64,000 nt of DNA from Cryptomeria japonica. Taxonomy: Eukaryota > Streptophyta > Pinopsida > Cupressales > Cupressaceae. Location of the stretch: positions 505,623,373 to 505,687,372 of the forward strand of contig NC_081415.1 of assembly GCF_030272615.1 (NCBI RefSeq). The letters are read 5' to 3'. A program made the translations under genes and the position numbers. Of the stretch, positions 1-10,899 are shown piece after piece. A model generated the notes under the pieces. That model ran no database searches. It saw nothing but the letters and a program-made list of their open reading frames with translations, and was not told where the DNA came from. Position 1 is the first letter of the stretch. Every line of letters starts with the position of its first letter.

Positions 1-140
1 TACCCATTGCAGAGCACCGTTTCGAGTGAGTCCGTCGATTCCAGCGGCTAGACGACTATGGACCAGTGGTACACAAATTTGAAAATTTGAATTTTACACA
101 TTTTTGTCATGTTTTTTGCTGAGTCCAAGTTGAGTCAAGA
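1..140 (+). other. Inverted LTR-end/primer-site-like leader start
   Basis: The first bases contain TTGCAGAGCA, followed by a diverged stretch resembling the LTR-end plus primer-site region of the right-hand leader. Read on the minus strand at 15205-15160, that region has the same TTGCAGAGCA followed by TTTGGTGAACCC and a GAATCC block. Here the equivalent is TTGCAGAGCA, then TTTCGAGTGAGTCC, then GATTCC. The match is short and imperfect, but it lies the same distance from an AGCGCT array as on the right. If homologous, bases 1 to about 17 are the end of a plus-oriented LTR, which is the wrong orientation for the minus-strand Tat element. Confidence 0.45.
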
Positions 141-415
141 CAATAGCGTTGAAACTATGTTTTGGCGCTTTTGTCTAATTAACTAGCGCTTTTGTGCCGT
201 AATGGCGCTATTGGGCTGTTGTTTGAGCGCTGTTGAAAAGATTAGCGCTATTGTATACATATTTAAGCGCTATTGTTTGTTTAACGCTATTGAGGGGTCA
301 ATTGAGCGCTTTTGTCTTTAAGAAGCGCTATTGCATAGGTCTTGTAGCGCTTTTGCAATTTTAGCGCTTTTGTTAGGGGTTTAGCGCTATTGTGAGGGGT
401 TTAGCGCTATTGTTT
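141..415 (+). repeat. Array of AGCGCT(A/T)TTG units, left copy
   Basis: About 14 degenerate units of the form (A/T)AGCGCT(A/T)TTG occur in 275 bp at irregular spacing of roughly 15-30 bp. Ten contain the exact self-complementary hexamer AGCGCT; the others have GGCGCT, AGCGTT or AACGCT. The spacers between units are not alike, so this is not a simple tandem repeat and selection or gene conversion on the motif is possible. A related array in opposite orientation lies at 14835-15090 in the Tat leader. Confidence 0.8.
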
Positions 416-670
416 AGGAAAATAGATGCCCCGGTTTGTGTGAACAAAAATCTCCCGATGCCAATGATGGATGAATAGGGATGTGAAGTGAGAGTTTTTT
501 TGAACCATAGCAGTCCTGATGAGACTTAGTTCATTAGGATAAATACCTGTTGAAGTCTAGGTGTGCCATGATTGCTTACCTATTGAGACCCGAGGATACT
601 TGATCAAAGTATCTGTTGATAGTCTAGGTTTAAACTTAAGAAAGTTTGAAAACAAAACAACTGATGATGA

Positions 671-2590
671 TTGATTGATGCCCGTGTGCAGGAGGATCTA
701 TGCATGTTACAGTTGCGCGAGAGACATCCAGCGACACAGGGGTTACGAGATCGACTGACAGAGGTCGAGATTGATTGCATTGTAGTGACTCGACTATATG
801 ATGTGATTCATATACCCATGATTCGGAGGAATCACAGTTTGATTACAGCTTTGGCAGAGTGCTGGCATAGTGAGACGTGCACGTTTCACCTAGCACAAGG
901 GGAGATGATGGTGACATTGGAGGATGTTTGGCACATCCTTCATATTCCCATTCGGGGTGAGCTTAGTCACTTATGATAGATCATGGGGGACTCTAGCAGT
1001 ACAATGATTCTTCGATGAGGACGTGTTCATTGATGACAACTCCATAGCCTGGGAGGACATCGCGACGTTGTACGACCATTGCCAGCAGTTTTGTCTGGGA
1101 TCGTGGGAGGGCTATTGTGTCCTGATAGGCGATTGCATGGTCTGGCTGTTGGGTGGGGATAGGTGATAGAGCAGATGATGACAGAGGGTACCTGATTTGC
1201 TTGGGGACTGTGCGTGTTAGCACACATATATCAGGAGCTGCATGAGGTAGTGTACCATGGGAGAGGCTCCTTGGCAGTGGGAGTGATGCTGCTGCACATT
1301 TGGGCATGGGAGCACTTACCGGTGATGCAACCAGTGAGTCTAAGATTTCGGGCAATTGATCAACCCTATATGTTCATGTACAACGACATGATGAGTTAGC
1401 CCCACATGGGGAAGTTAGAGTGGTGGTGGTGGGCACTAGATGATCTTGATGCAGTGATCTAGAAACCCTATCTAGAGTGTGAGCCTTGGAAGGATGATGC
1501 AGAGGCCTTACCGTATGTATTTATGACCTGATTCCTCATTGGGGGGACATCTTATGATGTAGAGAGACAGGTGTCGGGCAGAGTTATGAGGCAGTTTGGA
1601 TGGCAGTAGGGATTACCTAGGGGATTAGGAGAGTACGCCAGAGTGGTCTGAAAGAGATATGCATGGGGGCCAGTACTTCCATATGATCAGGCATTGGCAG
1701 AGTTCCGGATGCTTCAGGAGAGGCCATGGGATATACGGACGAGGGTGGTAGATGCAGGGGTATCAGAGGAGTATACACAGTATATGGCGGCTCATCTGAT
1801 TCCTCGGATATCAGATCCAGCAGAGCCGATTCCTGATTTTGAGGAGGAGAGGGGACAGAGACGAAGGAGGGGAGGAGGTTGAGGACCGATGATAGGTGGA
1901 TGAGGGAGGGGGGATGGTGGTGATGGAGGAGGAGGAGAGGGTGGAGGTGGTGGAGGAGGAGATGGTGGAGGTGGTGGAGGAGGTGGCTTAGGTGGTCAGG
2001 TCCAACGGAGAGGGAGAGGCAGATTGTCACTACGGATATCATAGGGACCGTTGGTGTCAGGCAGAGTCAGATTAGGTGGTCGAGGTATGGAGAGGGATAT
2101 ACCGATGGACAGAGGGGAGGGAGCTACTAGAGAAGCACCTATGGAGTCGGGGAAGGGAGTGACAAGGGGTGGTGATCCTCAGGAGCATGTGCTAGCACAT
2201 TTGCATACTCAATTGACAACAGTCGAGACACGGGTGGAGGATCTGGAGGTGGAGGTTGCAGCGAGAGATGTGCAGCTATTTGCACGAGAGTCAGAGCTAA
2301 CTGTAGTGCTGCGGGAGAGAGATCAGACTGCTAACAGGGTGGTCTAGTTGCAGGAGAGAGTGAGGGTTTTGGAGGGAGTACAGGGACAAGGGCCGTCTGT
2401 GGAGGCATTGGTGAGGGAGGTACGAAGAGCAGGTGGAGAGGTTGATTATTGGCGGGGTCTATATGAGCAGGTGGTGCCAGCTAGTCAGCGAGCACTGAGC
2501 TATTCACAGATGCGACAGGCCAGATCAGAGCGATCTCAGAGGATGCAGAGCAGTGGGGGTGTGGTGGGTCCACAATGGAGAGAGGTGTAA
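671..2590 (+). pseudogene. Plant mobile domain (PMD) plus coiled-coil ORF, antisense to the Tat element
   Basis: From 671 to 976 the frame reads as a PMD N-terminal half: a conserved W (AECWHSET), then TFHLAQGEMMVTLEDVWHIL and a proline-containing IPIRGE block, matching the known PMD pattern of TFHLP-GE-TVTLEDV. PMD coding continues with frame changes through 1214-1399 (HIYQELHEVV, AWEHLPVMQP) and 1694-1882 (FRMLQERPWDIRTRV). A glycine-rich low-complexity stretch follows at 1850-2000. A heptad-rich coiled coil lies at 2180-2590 (HTQLTTVETRVEDLEVEV, then LQERVRVLEG after one TAG). No ATG fits the 5' end, and at least seven stops or shifts break the frame. PMD proteins include the host MAIN/MAIL family and transposon-borne versions; the setting between integrase and the element end points to the transposon-borne class. 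Its role in the element is unknown. Confidence 0.8.
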
Positions 2591-2599
2591 GGTGGTGCA

Positions 2600-5186
2600 G
2601 GAGCTAGTGGGGGTTTGATGGGGCCTCCACGGAGAGATAGATCAGATGGTGCAGGGACTAGTGGTGGAGTAGGTGGTGATGGTGGTGCAACATCTGGTCA
2701 GAGTGGCATCTGAGAGAGCATTTTGCATGCATGTATTTTATCATTGTTATTTTTGGACTGTCTCTTGGATGGCTCTTGGTAGCCAATTTTTGTAGATTTC
2801 ATTGTACTTTGATACATGAGATGATATATATGAGGAGATCCCATATTTTGATGATATGCATTTGATATGTATGGATGTTATGCAGGATGGTGATTTTATG
2901 AGTTTATACTTAGATGGATACGTGTATATGTATGCATTTATGAGACGATTCCTATATGCATTTTTTTATGATGATTTATGATGTTGGATACTAACATATG
3001 AATGCAGGTTTATACATGTGTGCATGTTTTGTTTGATGTATTGCTTTATGTATGTAATGCCATGATGATGATGTATGCTTATGATGATATGGACAAGATC
3101 TTGTGCTTCATGTTGATGTAATGATGAGATAATGATATGCAATGATGTTAATGCAATGTTTTGAAGGAATGATTCTATGTATGTAGATGCATCTAGATGA
3201 TGTTTTGGATGAATGTAATATGGATAAACAAATGTAAAGCACAAATGTTTATATGCTGATGTCTAAATGAATGTATACGTATAATGTAAATATAAAATGG
3301 TATGAACCAATGTTTGAGACAAATGGTTTTATGATTCTAAATGTCCTAAATATGATTAAGTAAAATGATAATGTGATGATAATGCAACTTATGGTTAATA
3401 ACTGCACCTTAATGCAATTAAAAAGGGATAATGAATGCAATTTTAAATGAATCCTAAAATGAGCCTAATAATACACTTAATAATGGATGAATGAATGCAC
3501 TTTTTAACTAATGAAGAGATAAATGAGTGTATTCAATGATAAAGGATAATAAAGGATGATAATATGATAATGGATAACTGACACTAAATGAATGCATATT
3601 AAATGGCTAATACAATCAAGGACAACTGGTTTTATATGTATGAATCTAAACATTATGCAATGATGAGATGATATAAGAAGACTAATGTTTAATAAATGAT
3701 AATGAACTATATGCTTTTTAAATAACTAAAACGATATGAAATGTACTTGATGCAAAATGCAACTAAATGTAATGATGATGAGATGATCATGATGAATGCA
3801 AGGTATTTGAGGCTTTGCATGATGCATTGATGATGTATCAGAGTACTTGGTCGCGATTGTATCCAAGACCAGCTTAATTTTCACATAGTTGCTCATTTTA
3901 ACTTTGTTCATATTTGCATACAAATCATACATATGAATGAGTGAATGGATGGGCGATATGCAATGGAAATGTAACATATAAACAGATGAGATGAAATGAC
4001 GATCCATAGTGCTTTATTTTCATCATCGAGCTTTAAAATGTTGTAAGAAAATACAAGCATCTTGACATAATGATTCAAGATGACCAGAGTATTTCTTACA
4101 TGGATTTGATATAGCAAGTTAATACAAACAACTTGATATAATGGGTCAAGTTGACCAGAGTATTGCTTGTGGAATAGACAAGGATCATCTCCGTTCATGC
4201 ATGACTTGGATCATCCTCCTTGATCTTGGGCTGATCATATCCTGAGACAAGTTCACACCTTAATAAGAGATAAAAACTTTTATCTTTGAGGTATACGTTG
4301 TAGTCAGCAAGCCGTAATGATCTATGACTGCATTTTGCATAAGATCATGTAGCTTAGTGAACTTCCCACGTAGACACCATTAGGACATGCCCCAAAACTT
4401 CATCGAAATAAAGCGCCAAAGATACACAAACAATGCTGTAAGATCCTGATATAAATAACCCACAAATCAACCAAGTATTTGGTAGCTTAAACAAAATTTT
4501 CTTGTCAAAGAAAATGTCATCTTGTCTTTGTTTTGGTAAGGAAGGATGCATCCTTGTTGAAGACAATTTGATTGTTGATGTTGATTGTTTGGTCGATTGT
4601 TAAGTGGTCATTTGTTTGGTGTATGTCGCAATGTTGTTTGGTATTTTCTTTGAAGAATATATGTACAGGGTGTTGCCATGTTTTTGATTGATTTTTGATG
4701 TTTTATCATGTTTTTTGATTTTGTGATTGTTTTCAAATGTTTTTGGTATTTTGGAGAGACAGTTTTGAGTGTTTTTGGATTTTGTGAGATAGTTTTGAAT
4801 GAAGAACCAATGAATCACAAGTAATGCAGAATCCACTTCCATCAAAACCCCCAGTTTAGACATGACTTTGAAAAAGCGGGATGCAAGACGCATGAAGTAC
4901 TATTTTTGATTGCAGATCAATAACAAGCCCTGAGGTGGGTGGATGGATGTGTGTATGTGATTGCAACAAGGCTGAAAGATAATGGAGCCATAGCCATTAT
5001 GAGTGGCGCCTGTTTGCCAGGTTTTCACCATCGTACTTACCCAAGGTGCCATCGGAGTGGTTGTTCACCGTTTGGATGCATGATTTTTCTTTACTATTTT
5101 GATGTTTTTGTATTTTCTCAGGTCATTTATTTGGATGTTTTTGGTATTTTTGCCAGTATATATGGGAGCCTGATGCTCTGTACAAC
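2600..5186. other. Non-coding 3' region of the Tat element, ATG/ATGATG-rich
   Basis: No supportable gene is present. From about 2720 to 3900 the plus strand is strongly biased toward ATGATG, AATGCA and TGAATG words, a compositional drift rather than a clean microsatellite; short ORFs here have no recognisable content. A 49-bp direct repeat occurs at 4050-4099 and 4121-4169 (both contain CAAG, TTGACCAGAGTATT-like blocks, offset 71 bp). From 4680 to 5160 the sequence is T-rich with repeated TTTTTGATGTTTT words. The integrase frame on the minus strand ends at 5187. Confidence 0.5.
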
Positions 5187-6420
5187 TTATGTATAAAACC
5201 ATTTGAGGTACATGTTGTTGATCGGATCTACTACTGGATCTCCTTCTGAAGTAGCCAACTGATATGCCCTGGACCCAAATACAATAGTGATAACATCTGG
5301 ACCCAGCCAGTTTGATTCAAACTTTCCTTGATGTTCTCGGTTGCGTTGGTTACGAGGATTTTTGCGAAGAACAAGATCACCTACCTCGAATGTACGAGGT
5401 CTAACACGATGATTATAGCTTCTGCTCATGTGCTGCTGATAGGCCTTGAGGTGATTGTATGCAGCTTGTCGTTTTTCATCAAGTAGCTTTAAGTCTTGGA
5501 GACGGGATACTCTGTATGCTTGATCATCGATGAGATTGTGCAAGGAAACCCATAGTGATGGTATCTCGACCTCAATAGGCAAAATAGCTTCTGCACCATA
5601 GACCAATGAGTAGGGAGTTGCACCTGTAGGGGTTCGAATGCTAGTTCGATATGCCCATAGTGCTGGATTCAATTGAACATGCCAATCACGACCGACATCA
5701 TTGACTGTTTTCTTAAGGATTCTCAATATGTTCTTGTTTGATGCTTTGGCCTGACCATTGCCTTGTGGGTAATAGGGGGTGGAAAAGCGGTGTTGGATGT
5801 GAAATCACGGACATCCTGATTTTTGAAAGGAAGCCCGTTATCTGTGATGATGGACATGGGTACACCATACCGGCAGATGATGTAATTGAGGATGAATGAG
5901 GCGATCTATTTGTCAGTAACTTGGGTAAGTGGAACAACTTCGATCCACTTTGTGAAATATTCGGTGGCAGTAATAATGAATTTATGGCCGTTGGATGAAG
6001 ATGGATGGATTTTACCCACAAGGTCAAGACCCCATTGACAAAAGGGCCATGGTTTTGTGATTGGTTGCAATTCTTGTTCCGGTGCATGTATTAGGTCTCC
6101 ATGAACTTGGCATTTCTTGCACTTTCTGACAAAGTATTAGGAGTCTTTTTCCATTGATGGCCAATAGTATCCAGTTCACAGGAGTTTTTTGGCTAGTGAC
6201 GGACCACTTGCATGAGTTCCACAAATTCCTTCATGTACCTCTTCCAAGGCCTTTGTTAGCTCATCCTGTTCCAAACATCGAAGGAGAGTACCATCAAGAC
6301 TGCATCGGTATAGGGTTTCGGCAATAATGGTATATCAAGAAATTTGGTGAATGAAGGTTTTACGTTGGTTATTTGATTGGTTGGGAGGAAGGGTGTGATC
6401 ACAAAGATAGGTGTAGTACT
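5187..6420 (-). pseudogene. Integrase of the Tat element, broken
   Basis: Integrase inserts the cDNA copy into the genome. Reading minus, the HHCC zinc region is seen around 6235-6110 (HEGICGTH, then KCKKCQVHG). The first catalytic Asp is in GLDLVGK (codon 6023-6025) and the second in ITDNG (codon 5840-5842). The expected catalytic Glu position in NGQA-x-ASNK is a Lys codon (5745-5747). A frameshift lies between 5760 and 5840, and stops are seen within the zinc region and before IASFIL. The C-terminal part, 5726-5187, is open for 179 residues and has the familiar LNPALWAYRTSIRTPTGATP block, then a degenerate NWLGPDVI motif and a YLKWFY end. The protein is inactive as it stands. Confidence 0.88.
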
Positions 6421-6554
6421 CACCGTACCATGGGGATTCAGAACCGATTAGGCAACATATCATCTCAGATTTGGGGATATCATAAGCGGGAATCCAAAGT
6501 TGTTCTACCAAGAACTCGTAGCGTGTTGAAGTCTATAGAAGATCTAGGAGAGAT

Positions 6555-6930
6555 GCGATGGTAGCCATAGCGTTAGCAACTCGATTCTGATCTCTAGGTA
6601 TCTGCTCAAAGGTGATAGTAGTAAATGATGCCTTTAATTTTTCCACCATTTGCTTGTATGGCATGATTTTATCATCCTTGGTCTGATATTCATCTGTTGC
6701 TTGTCAAATGACTAGTTGGGAGTCACCATATACTTGTAGTTCTTGTAATTTCCATTGTATGGCTAGCTTGAGTCCTGTGATCAAGGCCTCATACTCTGCT
6801 ATGTTGTTGGTGCATGGAAATGTGAGCCTATAAGACTTCGGGATGCTGTCACCTTGAGGTGTGATAAACAAAATGCTTGCCCCCGAGCCATGCCTAGTGT
6901 ACAAACCATCAAAGTATAGTTTTCATGGTT
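6555..6930 (-). pseudogene. Second (Tat-type, archaeal-like) RNase H
   Basis: The reading frame KLYFDGLYTRHGSGASILF, then FPCTNNIAEYEALITGL, then VYGDSQLVI, gives the catalytic Asp (FDG), Glu (AEYEAL) and Asp (GDSQ) of an RNase H fold distinct from the one attached to RT. This extra domain between RT-RNase H and integrase is a recognised feature of the plant Tat lineage. The frame is interrupted by TGA just before KLYFDG and again after QLVI. Both fit single C-to-T or G-to-A changes from W or R codons. The tail through PRDQNRVANAMATIA is still readable down to about 6555. Confidence 0.82.
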
Positions 6931-7483
6931 GTGCTGTTGTGATCATGAATATCTCTTCATCTGGAAAATTGGAAATGAGAGGATGATCGCCTATGAGTGG
7001 TGCATCGGCCAACTGATCTGTAATAACTTGACCTTTGATAGCTTTATGATCCACATACTCGATGTCAAATTCGCTTAAAATCATCACCCATTTGGCCAAG
7101 CAGCCTGTCAATGCTGCTTTGCTGAGTAAATAATTGAGTGGATCAATCTTTGCAATGAGATGTACTTTGTGTGTTAATAGATAGTGCCTTAGTTTAGTGG
7201 CTACCAAGATTACTGCTAGGCAAGCTCGCTCAATAGGGGTGTAATTGAGTTCATAGCCAACCAGTGTGCGAGAGATGTAGTAAACAACACACTCTTTCCC
7301 TTCTGCATTGTGTTGTGCCAATAGTACACTCAATGTTGTACTTGTTGCTGATTTACAAAGTAATAGGGGTCTACTTGGATCTGGTGGGATCAACAATGGT
7401 GTATTCATGAGATAGTCTTTAAGCATCTGGAATGCTTGCTGGCATTTGGCATCCCATTGAAAGTGGATGTTTTTGTGTAGCAT
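6931..7483 (-). pseudogene. RT-linked RNase H of the Tat element
   Basis: An open segment of about 185 codons begins after the RT thumb and has the family blocks FQWDAKCQQAFQMLKDYL, VVYYISRTLVGYELNYTPIE and LAKWVMILSEFDIEYVDHKA. This is the degenerate first RNase H/connection domain typical of Ty3/Gypsy pol. It would remove RNA from the RNA-DNA hybrid during reverse transcription. It continues without stops until just before the second RNase H, where a TGA separates them. Confidence 0.85.
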
Positions 7484-8440
7484 ATGTGTAAAGGGGTGAC
7501 ACTTATCTGCCAGTTGTGCAATGAATCTTCAGATGGATTGTAGTCATCCTTGTAATGTTCTTAACTGACTGTTGTTCTTTGGTGGTGGCATGTCCATGAT
7601 TGCTTTGACCTTTGCTGGATCGACCTCAATGCCTTTGCTTGAGATAATGTACCCTAGAAGCTTCCCTAAGGTTACTCCAAAGACACATTTCTTTGGGTTG
7701 AGTTGAACATGATATTGTTCTAGTTTATCAAAGATTTTATCTAATATGTCGAGATGACCTTCTCTAGTGAGTGATTTTGCTAGTAAGTCATCAACATAAT
7801 CTTCCATCATAGTATGCATCATGTCATGGAAGATGGTGGTCATTGCTCATTGATAGGTCACTCCTGCATTCTTTAGACCGAAAGGCATTACATTCCAGCA
7901 ATATGTGCCCCATGGACATGTGAAGGTTGTCTTATGTTGATCCTCTGGTGCTATCTTTATCTGATTGTATCCTGAAAAGCCATCCATGAGTGAAAGCATG
8001 ACATGTCCCGCTGTTAGGTCCACTATGATGTCGATGTTTGGTAGGGGGAAGTCATCCTTAGGACATGCCTTATTCAGATCTCTAAAGTCAGTACAAATAT
8101 GGATGGCCCCATTTGGTTTGTCGATCGACACAATATTGGATATCCAATCTGCATAATCAATTGGTCTAATGAAACCAACATCTAGGAGTTTCTTGAGTTC
8201 TGTTTTGACTAGTACTACAATCTGAGGATGCATCTTGCGAAGCTTCTGCTTGACAGGCTTGGCTCCTTCTACTACTGTGAGGTGATGCATGACTAAATCA
8301 GGATCAAGCCCAGACATGTCTGCATATGACCATGCAAAGTTGATCTGACGCTTCTGGAAGAACTCTACAAACTTAGGTTGTTCCTCTGGAGTTAGAAGAG
8401 ATGCCAGATGTATGTGGTGAGGAGTTTTAGGAGTCCCCAC
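7484..8440 (-). pseudogene. Reverse transcriptase of the Tat element
   Basis: RT copies element RNA to DNA. The fingers/palm part is open from 8440 to 7847 (FIRPIDYADWISNIVSIDKP, DFRDLNKACPKDDFPLP, MDGFSGYNQI with the first catalytic Asp, MPFGLKNAGVTYQ). A TGA at 7844-7846 interrupts it. The frame then resumes with TTIFHDMMHTMMEDYVDDLL, giving the YVDD catalytic box, and QLNPKKCVFGV. Two further TGA codons lie in the thumb at about 7545 and 7530. All three stops stand where an Arg is usual, which fits CGA-to-TGA change. Otherwise the domain is full length. Confidence 0.9.
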
Positions 8441-8476
8441 ATTGTATTCTTTTGTTTCCTCGATGAGAATCGTTGA

Positions 8477-10300
8477 TCATTCCCGTTGTGTGCTATAGGG
8501 AAGGATGTCAAACCTTTCATCCTCAGGCGCCTCAGAGAGTTTTTCACCATTGGATACGCTCTTTCTTTTTACTTTTGTTGAATCAAACAGTGCCATGGTG
8601 TGGTTTTCACTAGAAGATCCATGCTTTATTGTTATATTTTTGCAGCTAAAATGTTTGGCATCCGCCCCAAAGTATGCTACACTATTAAGTTTTATGGCGA
8701 ATCTAGCTTTGTGATCCCCGCTTGGTATGTTATCCCGTAGTTCCAAAAAGTCAATGAGTGCCTCATCATTTTGGAAATGGTCAAGATATGGGGGATAAGG
8801 TGGGTTCCATTCAATGAGTTTAGGATGGATAATGGGCATTACCTCATCGATTAGGTTAAGTTCGTTAGATGTGTCAGTGAGGGTTAAGACGTTGTGGTGA
8901 AGGTCGTTGATGGTACTCTCCCTGTCATAATTAGGTGTAGGATTGGACGTAGGGTCTGTGGAAGAAGTTTCCAGCTCAGGAACCCAAGAGGTCTTTATCT
9001 ATGCTTCTCTGTAAACAGGGATGTCTTTGTGAGGTGGAGGTAGTGATGTGTCTTCCTCATTTGAAGTATTAAGCTGGATGGAATCAAATTCCCATTCATG
9101 TGAGTCAGTCTCTGAATCACTTTCCAGCATCCGATTACTATACCATACTGGGATGTCCTTTGTGTTAAACACTGCAGGTGTGATCGGTTGATGTACCTTT
9201 GTAGATGAAATGATTGGTGCTCTAGGAAGGATGATGGGGATCAATGAATCCGATATGGGGAGTATCGATAGTGTTGACTCTATTGCTTTTGCTGGAACTG
9301 CTGGTGTTGTAGATGTTGCTACGGGTTTTGATGTAGTTGTTGCTGCTAATGGTGCTACTGATGTTATTGCTACTGCTAATGGGATCACTAGTTTGATGAG
9401 TGGGATGATTGGTATTATAGGCAGTTGTGCTGGGATTTTGAGCCTCAGTGGGGCAGTTGTGATGGTGTTTGATGCTGCTTTTATGATAAAAGGTGTCCTC
9501 TTTGCAATAGGCTGATATAGTGGTTTGCTAGGTTTTCCTTTGAATCTGAGCTTAGGAAGGATCTCCTTTTGAAAGCCTAAGCTTGTATTATCTTTGGGCT
9601 TTAAATCCGACAGCAGTGGTTCATGTCTTCCTTGTTTGCAAGGTCCCAAAGCACTTTGACCATCGCAACCCATTCTTTGCATAATGAGGAGGCCTTTGCC
9701 ATACTGATCTATGGGAAGTGTAGCTTGTGGTATATTGGTGGTAATGGGATCTTTATAGATCCATTCCGCTAAGTCCTCATCTCTGGTTTCTTCTTCTTGA
9801 CTCTTCCCAAGGATGAAAGGCATCAAAGTACATGTTGGTGTGATCGGTGGTGTTTGAAGTAACTGCTGAGGTTTTCCATGTGTTCTAGGAGAAGTGGGCA
9901 TTTGTCCCACACAAAAGAGTTGACTCAAATTGTACTCCCCAGGACATTCCTCTACTATTTTCATCTTAAGCTTTTCTTGCTTGGGTATAGTGGTGTTTGA
10001 ACTGGCAAGAGAGGCTGGACTTATGTATGATGTAGAGGAGATGGCTTCTTTATTGTTAGGAACAATAATCTCTGGTTGATGACTAATATTATGACAATAT
10101 GCAAAGGGGTTTGCATCACCTAGGATTGTGATATCTACACCGTTATGTGGGAACTTGATACATTGATGGTAGGTGGATGGAACGGCTTGCATGGCGTGTA
10201 TCCAAGGTCTTCCCAACAATAAATTATATGGCAGAGGAAGGTCTAGAACCTGACAGATGATGTGATTCACCATCGGGCCCACTCGGATTGGTAGTACCAC
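8477..10300 (-). pseudogene. Protease C-terminal part and long pol linker with G-patch-like motif
   Basis: The segment 10300-8999 is open for 433 codons. It starts in the protease C-terminal half ([20 protein letters not shown], residues 29-48). Residues 199-245 ([19 protein letters not shown] then [12 protein letters not shown] and LGF) have the spaced glycines and hydrophobics of a G-patch, an RNA-binding motif known next to protease in some retroviruses and in some plant Gypsy polyproteins. A low-complexity Pro/Thr/Ile/Ala-rich linker follows (residues 270-370), then an acidic stretch. After a gap with stops, 8839-8477 continues as the connector to RT (DFLELRDNIPSGDHKARFAI). A precise end of protease cannot be given. 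Confidence 0.72.
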
Positions 10301-10693
10301 AACTCCTTTGGATTAACGCTCTACATCATCATAAGATTTGATTGTGATCTTCTTGCGAGGATCCACAGATTCAATGACATATCCCAAAGCTGTGACCAAC
10401 TACATTGTACAAATATTCGGGCCTGCTCCATTATCGATCAAGACTCGCTTGATCCTATGCTGGTTGATAAATCCTTCAATGTGTAGCGAAGTGTTATAAG
10501 GTTGCTGGAAGGAAGAGTTGTCACTTTCAGAAAAAGTGAGACAAGGTGATGACTTTAGACTTTCAACCATGGCTTGGAATTGATCTGTATTTAGGTTTGC
10601 AGGGACTAATGCCTCTTGGAGAGCTTGATCCAAGATTGTTTTATGGGATGGAGATAGGCGCAATAGCTCTAGGATAGATATCAATGCGGGCAT
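10301..10693 (-). pseudogene. Aspartic protease N-terminal part of the Tat element
   Basis: An open stretch of 97 codons ends in VLIDNGAGPNICTM. This is the active-site loop of plant Gypsy proteases, with Asp-Asn-Gly in place of the usual Asp-Ser/Thr-Gly, a common variant in Tat/Athila relatives. A stop follows directly, and a second stop lies at about 10313. Beyond that the protease fold continues in the next open segment ([20 protein letters not shown]). The enzyme would release gag and pol products; the copy is broken. Confidence 0.8.
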
Positions 10694-10899
10694 TTTGTCT
10701 AACTATTCCACAAGATTGTACTGCTTTGGGATAGATGGGGTGCCTTGTGGAGCTGCCTTTAGAGTAATCTTGCTGCGACGTGTAACAACATTGCAAGTGG
10801 AGCTGAGATTTTTTATGGTTATAGTTGCAATTTGTTCACTGGCATCGTATAGGTGATTTTTATAGTATAATTATACGCGGCTTGCATATAATCAGTGGT

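Noticed and set aside
141-415. CRISPR-like array
   Set aside because: Units are only about 10 bp and degenerate with irregular spacing, the DNA is eukaryotic, and there are no cas genes.
671-2590. Functional host MAIN/MAIL-type gene
   Set aside because: There are multiple stops and frame changes, no start codon and a retroelement setting; better explained as a transposon-borne PMD relic.
2966-4198. Several minus-strand ORFs of 60-96 codons rich in His/Ile/Tyr
   Set aside because: They arise from the ATGATG/AATGCA-rich plus strand and show no conserved features.
9210-9515. Plus-strand ORF of 101 codons with hydrophobic repeats
   Set aside because: It is the antisense shadow of the Pro/Thr/Ile-rich linker in the Tat polyprotein.
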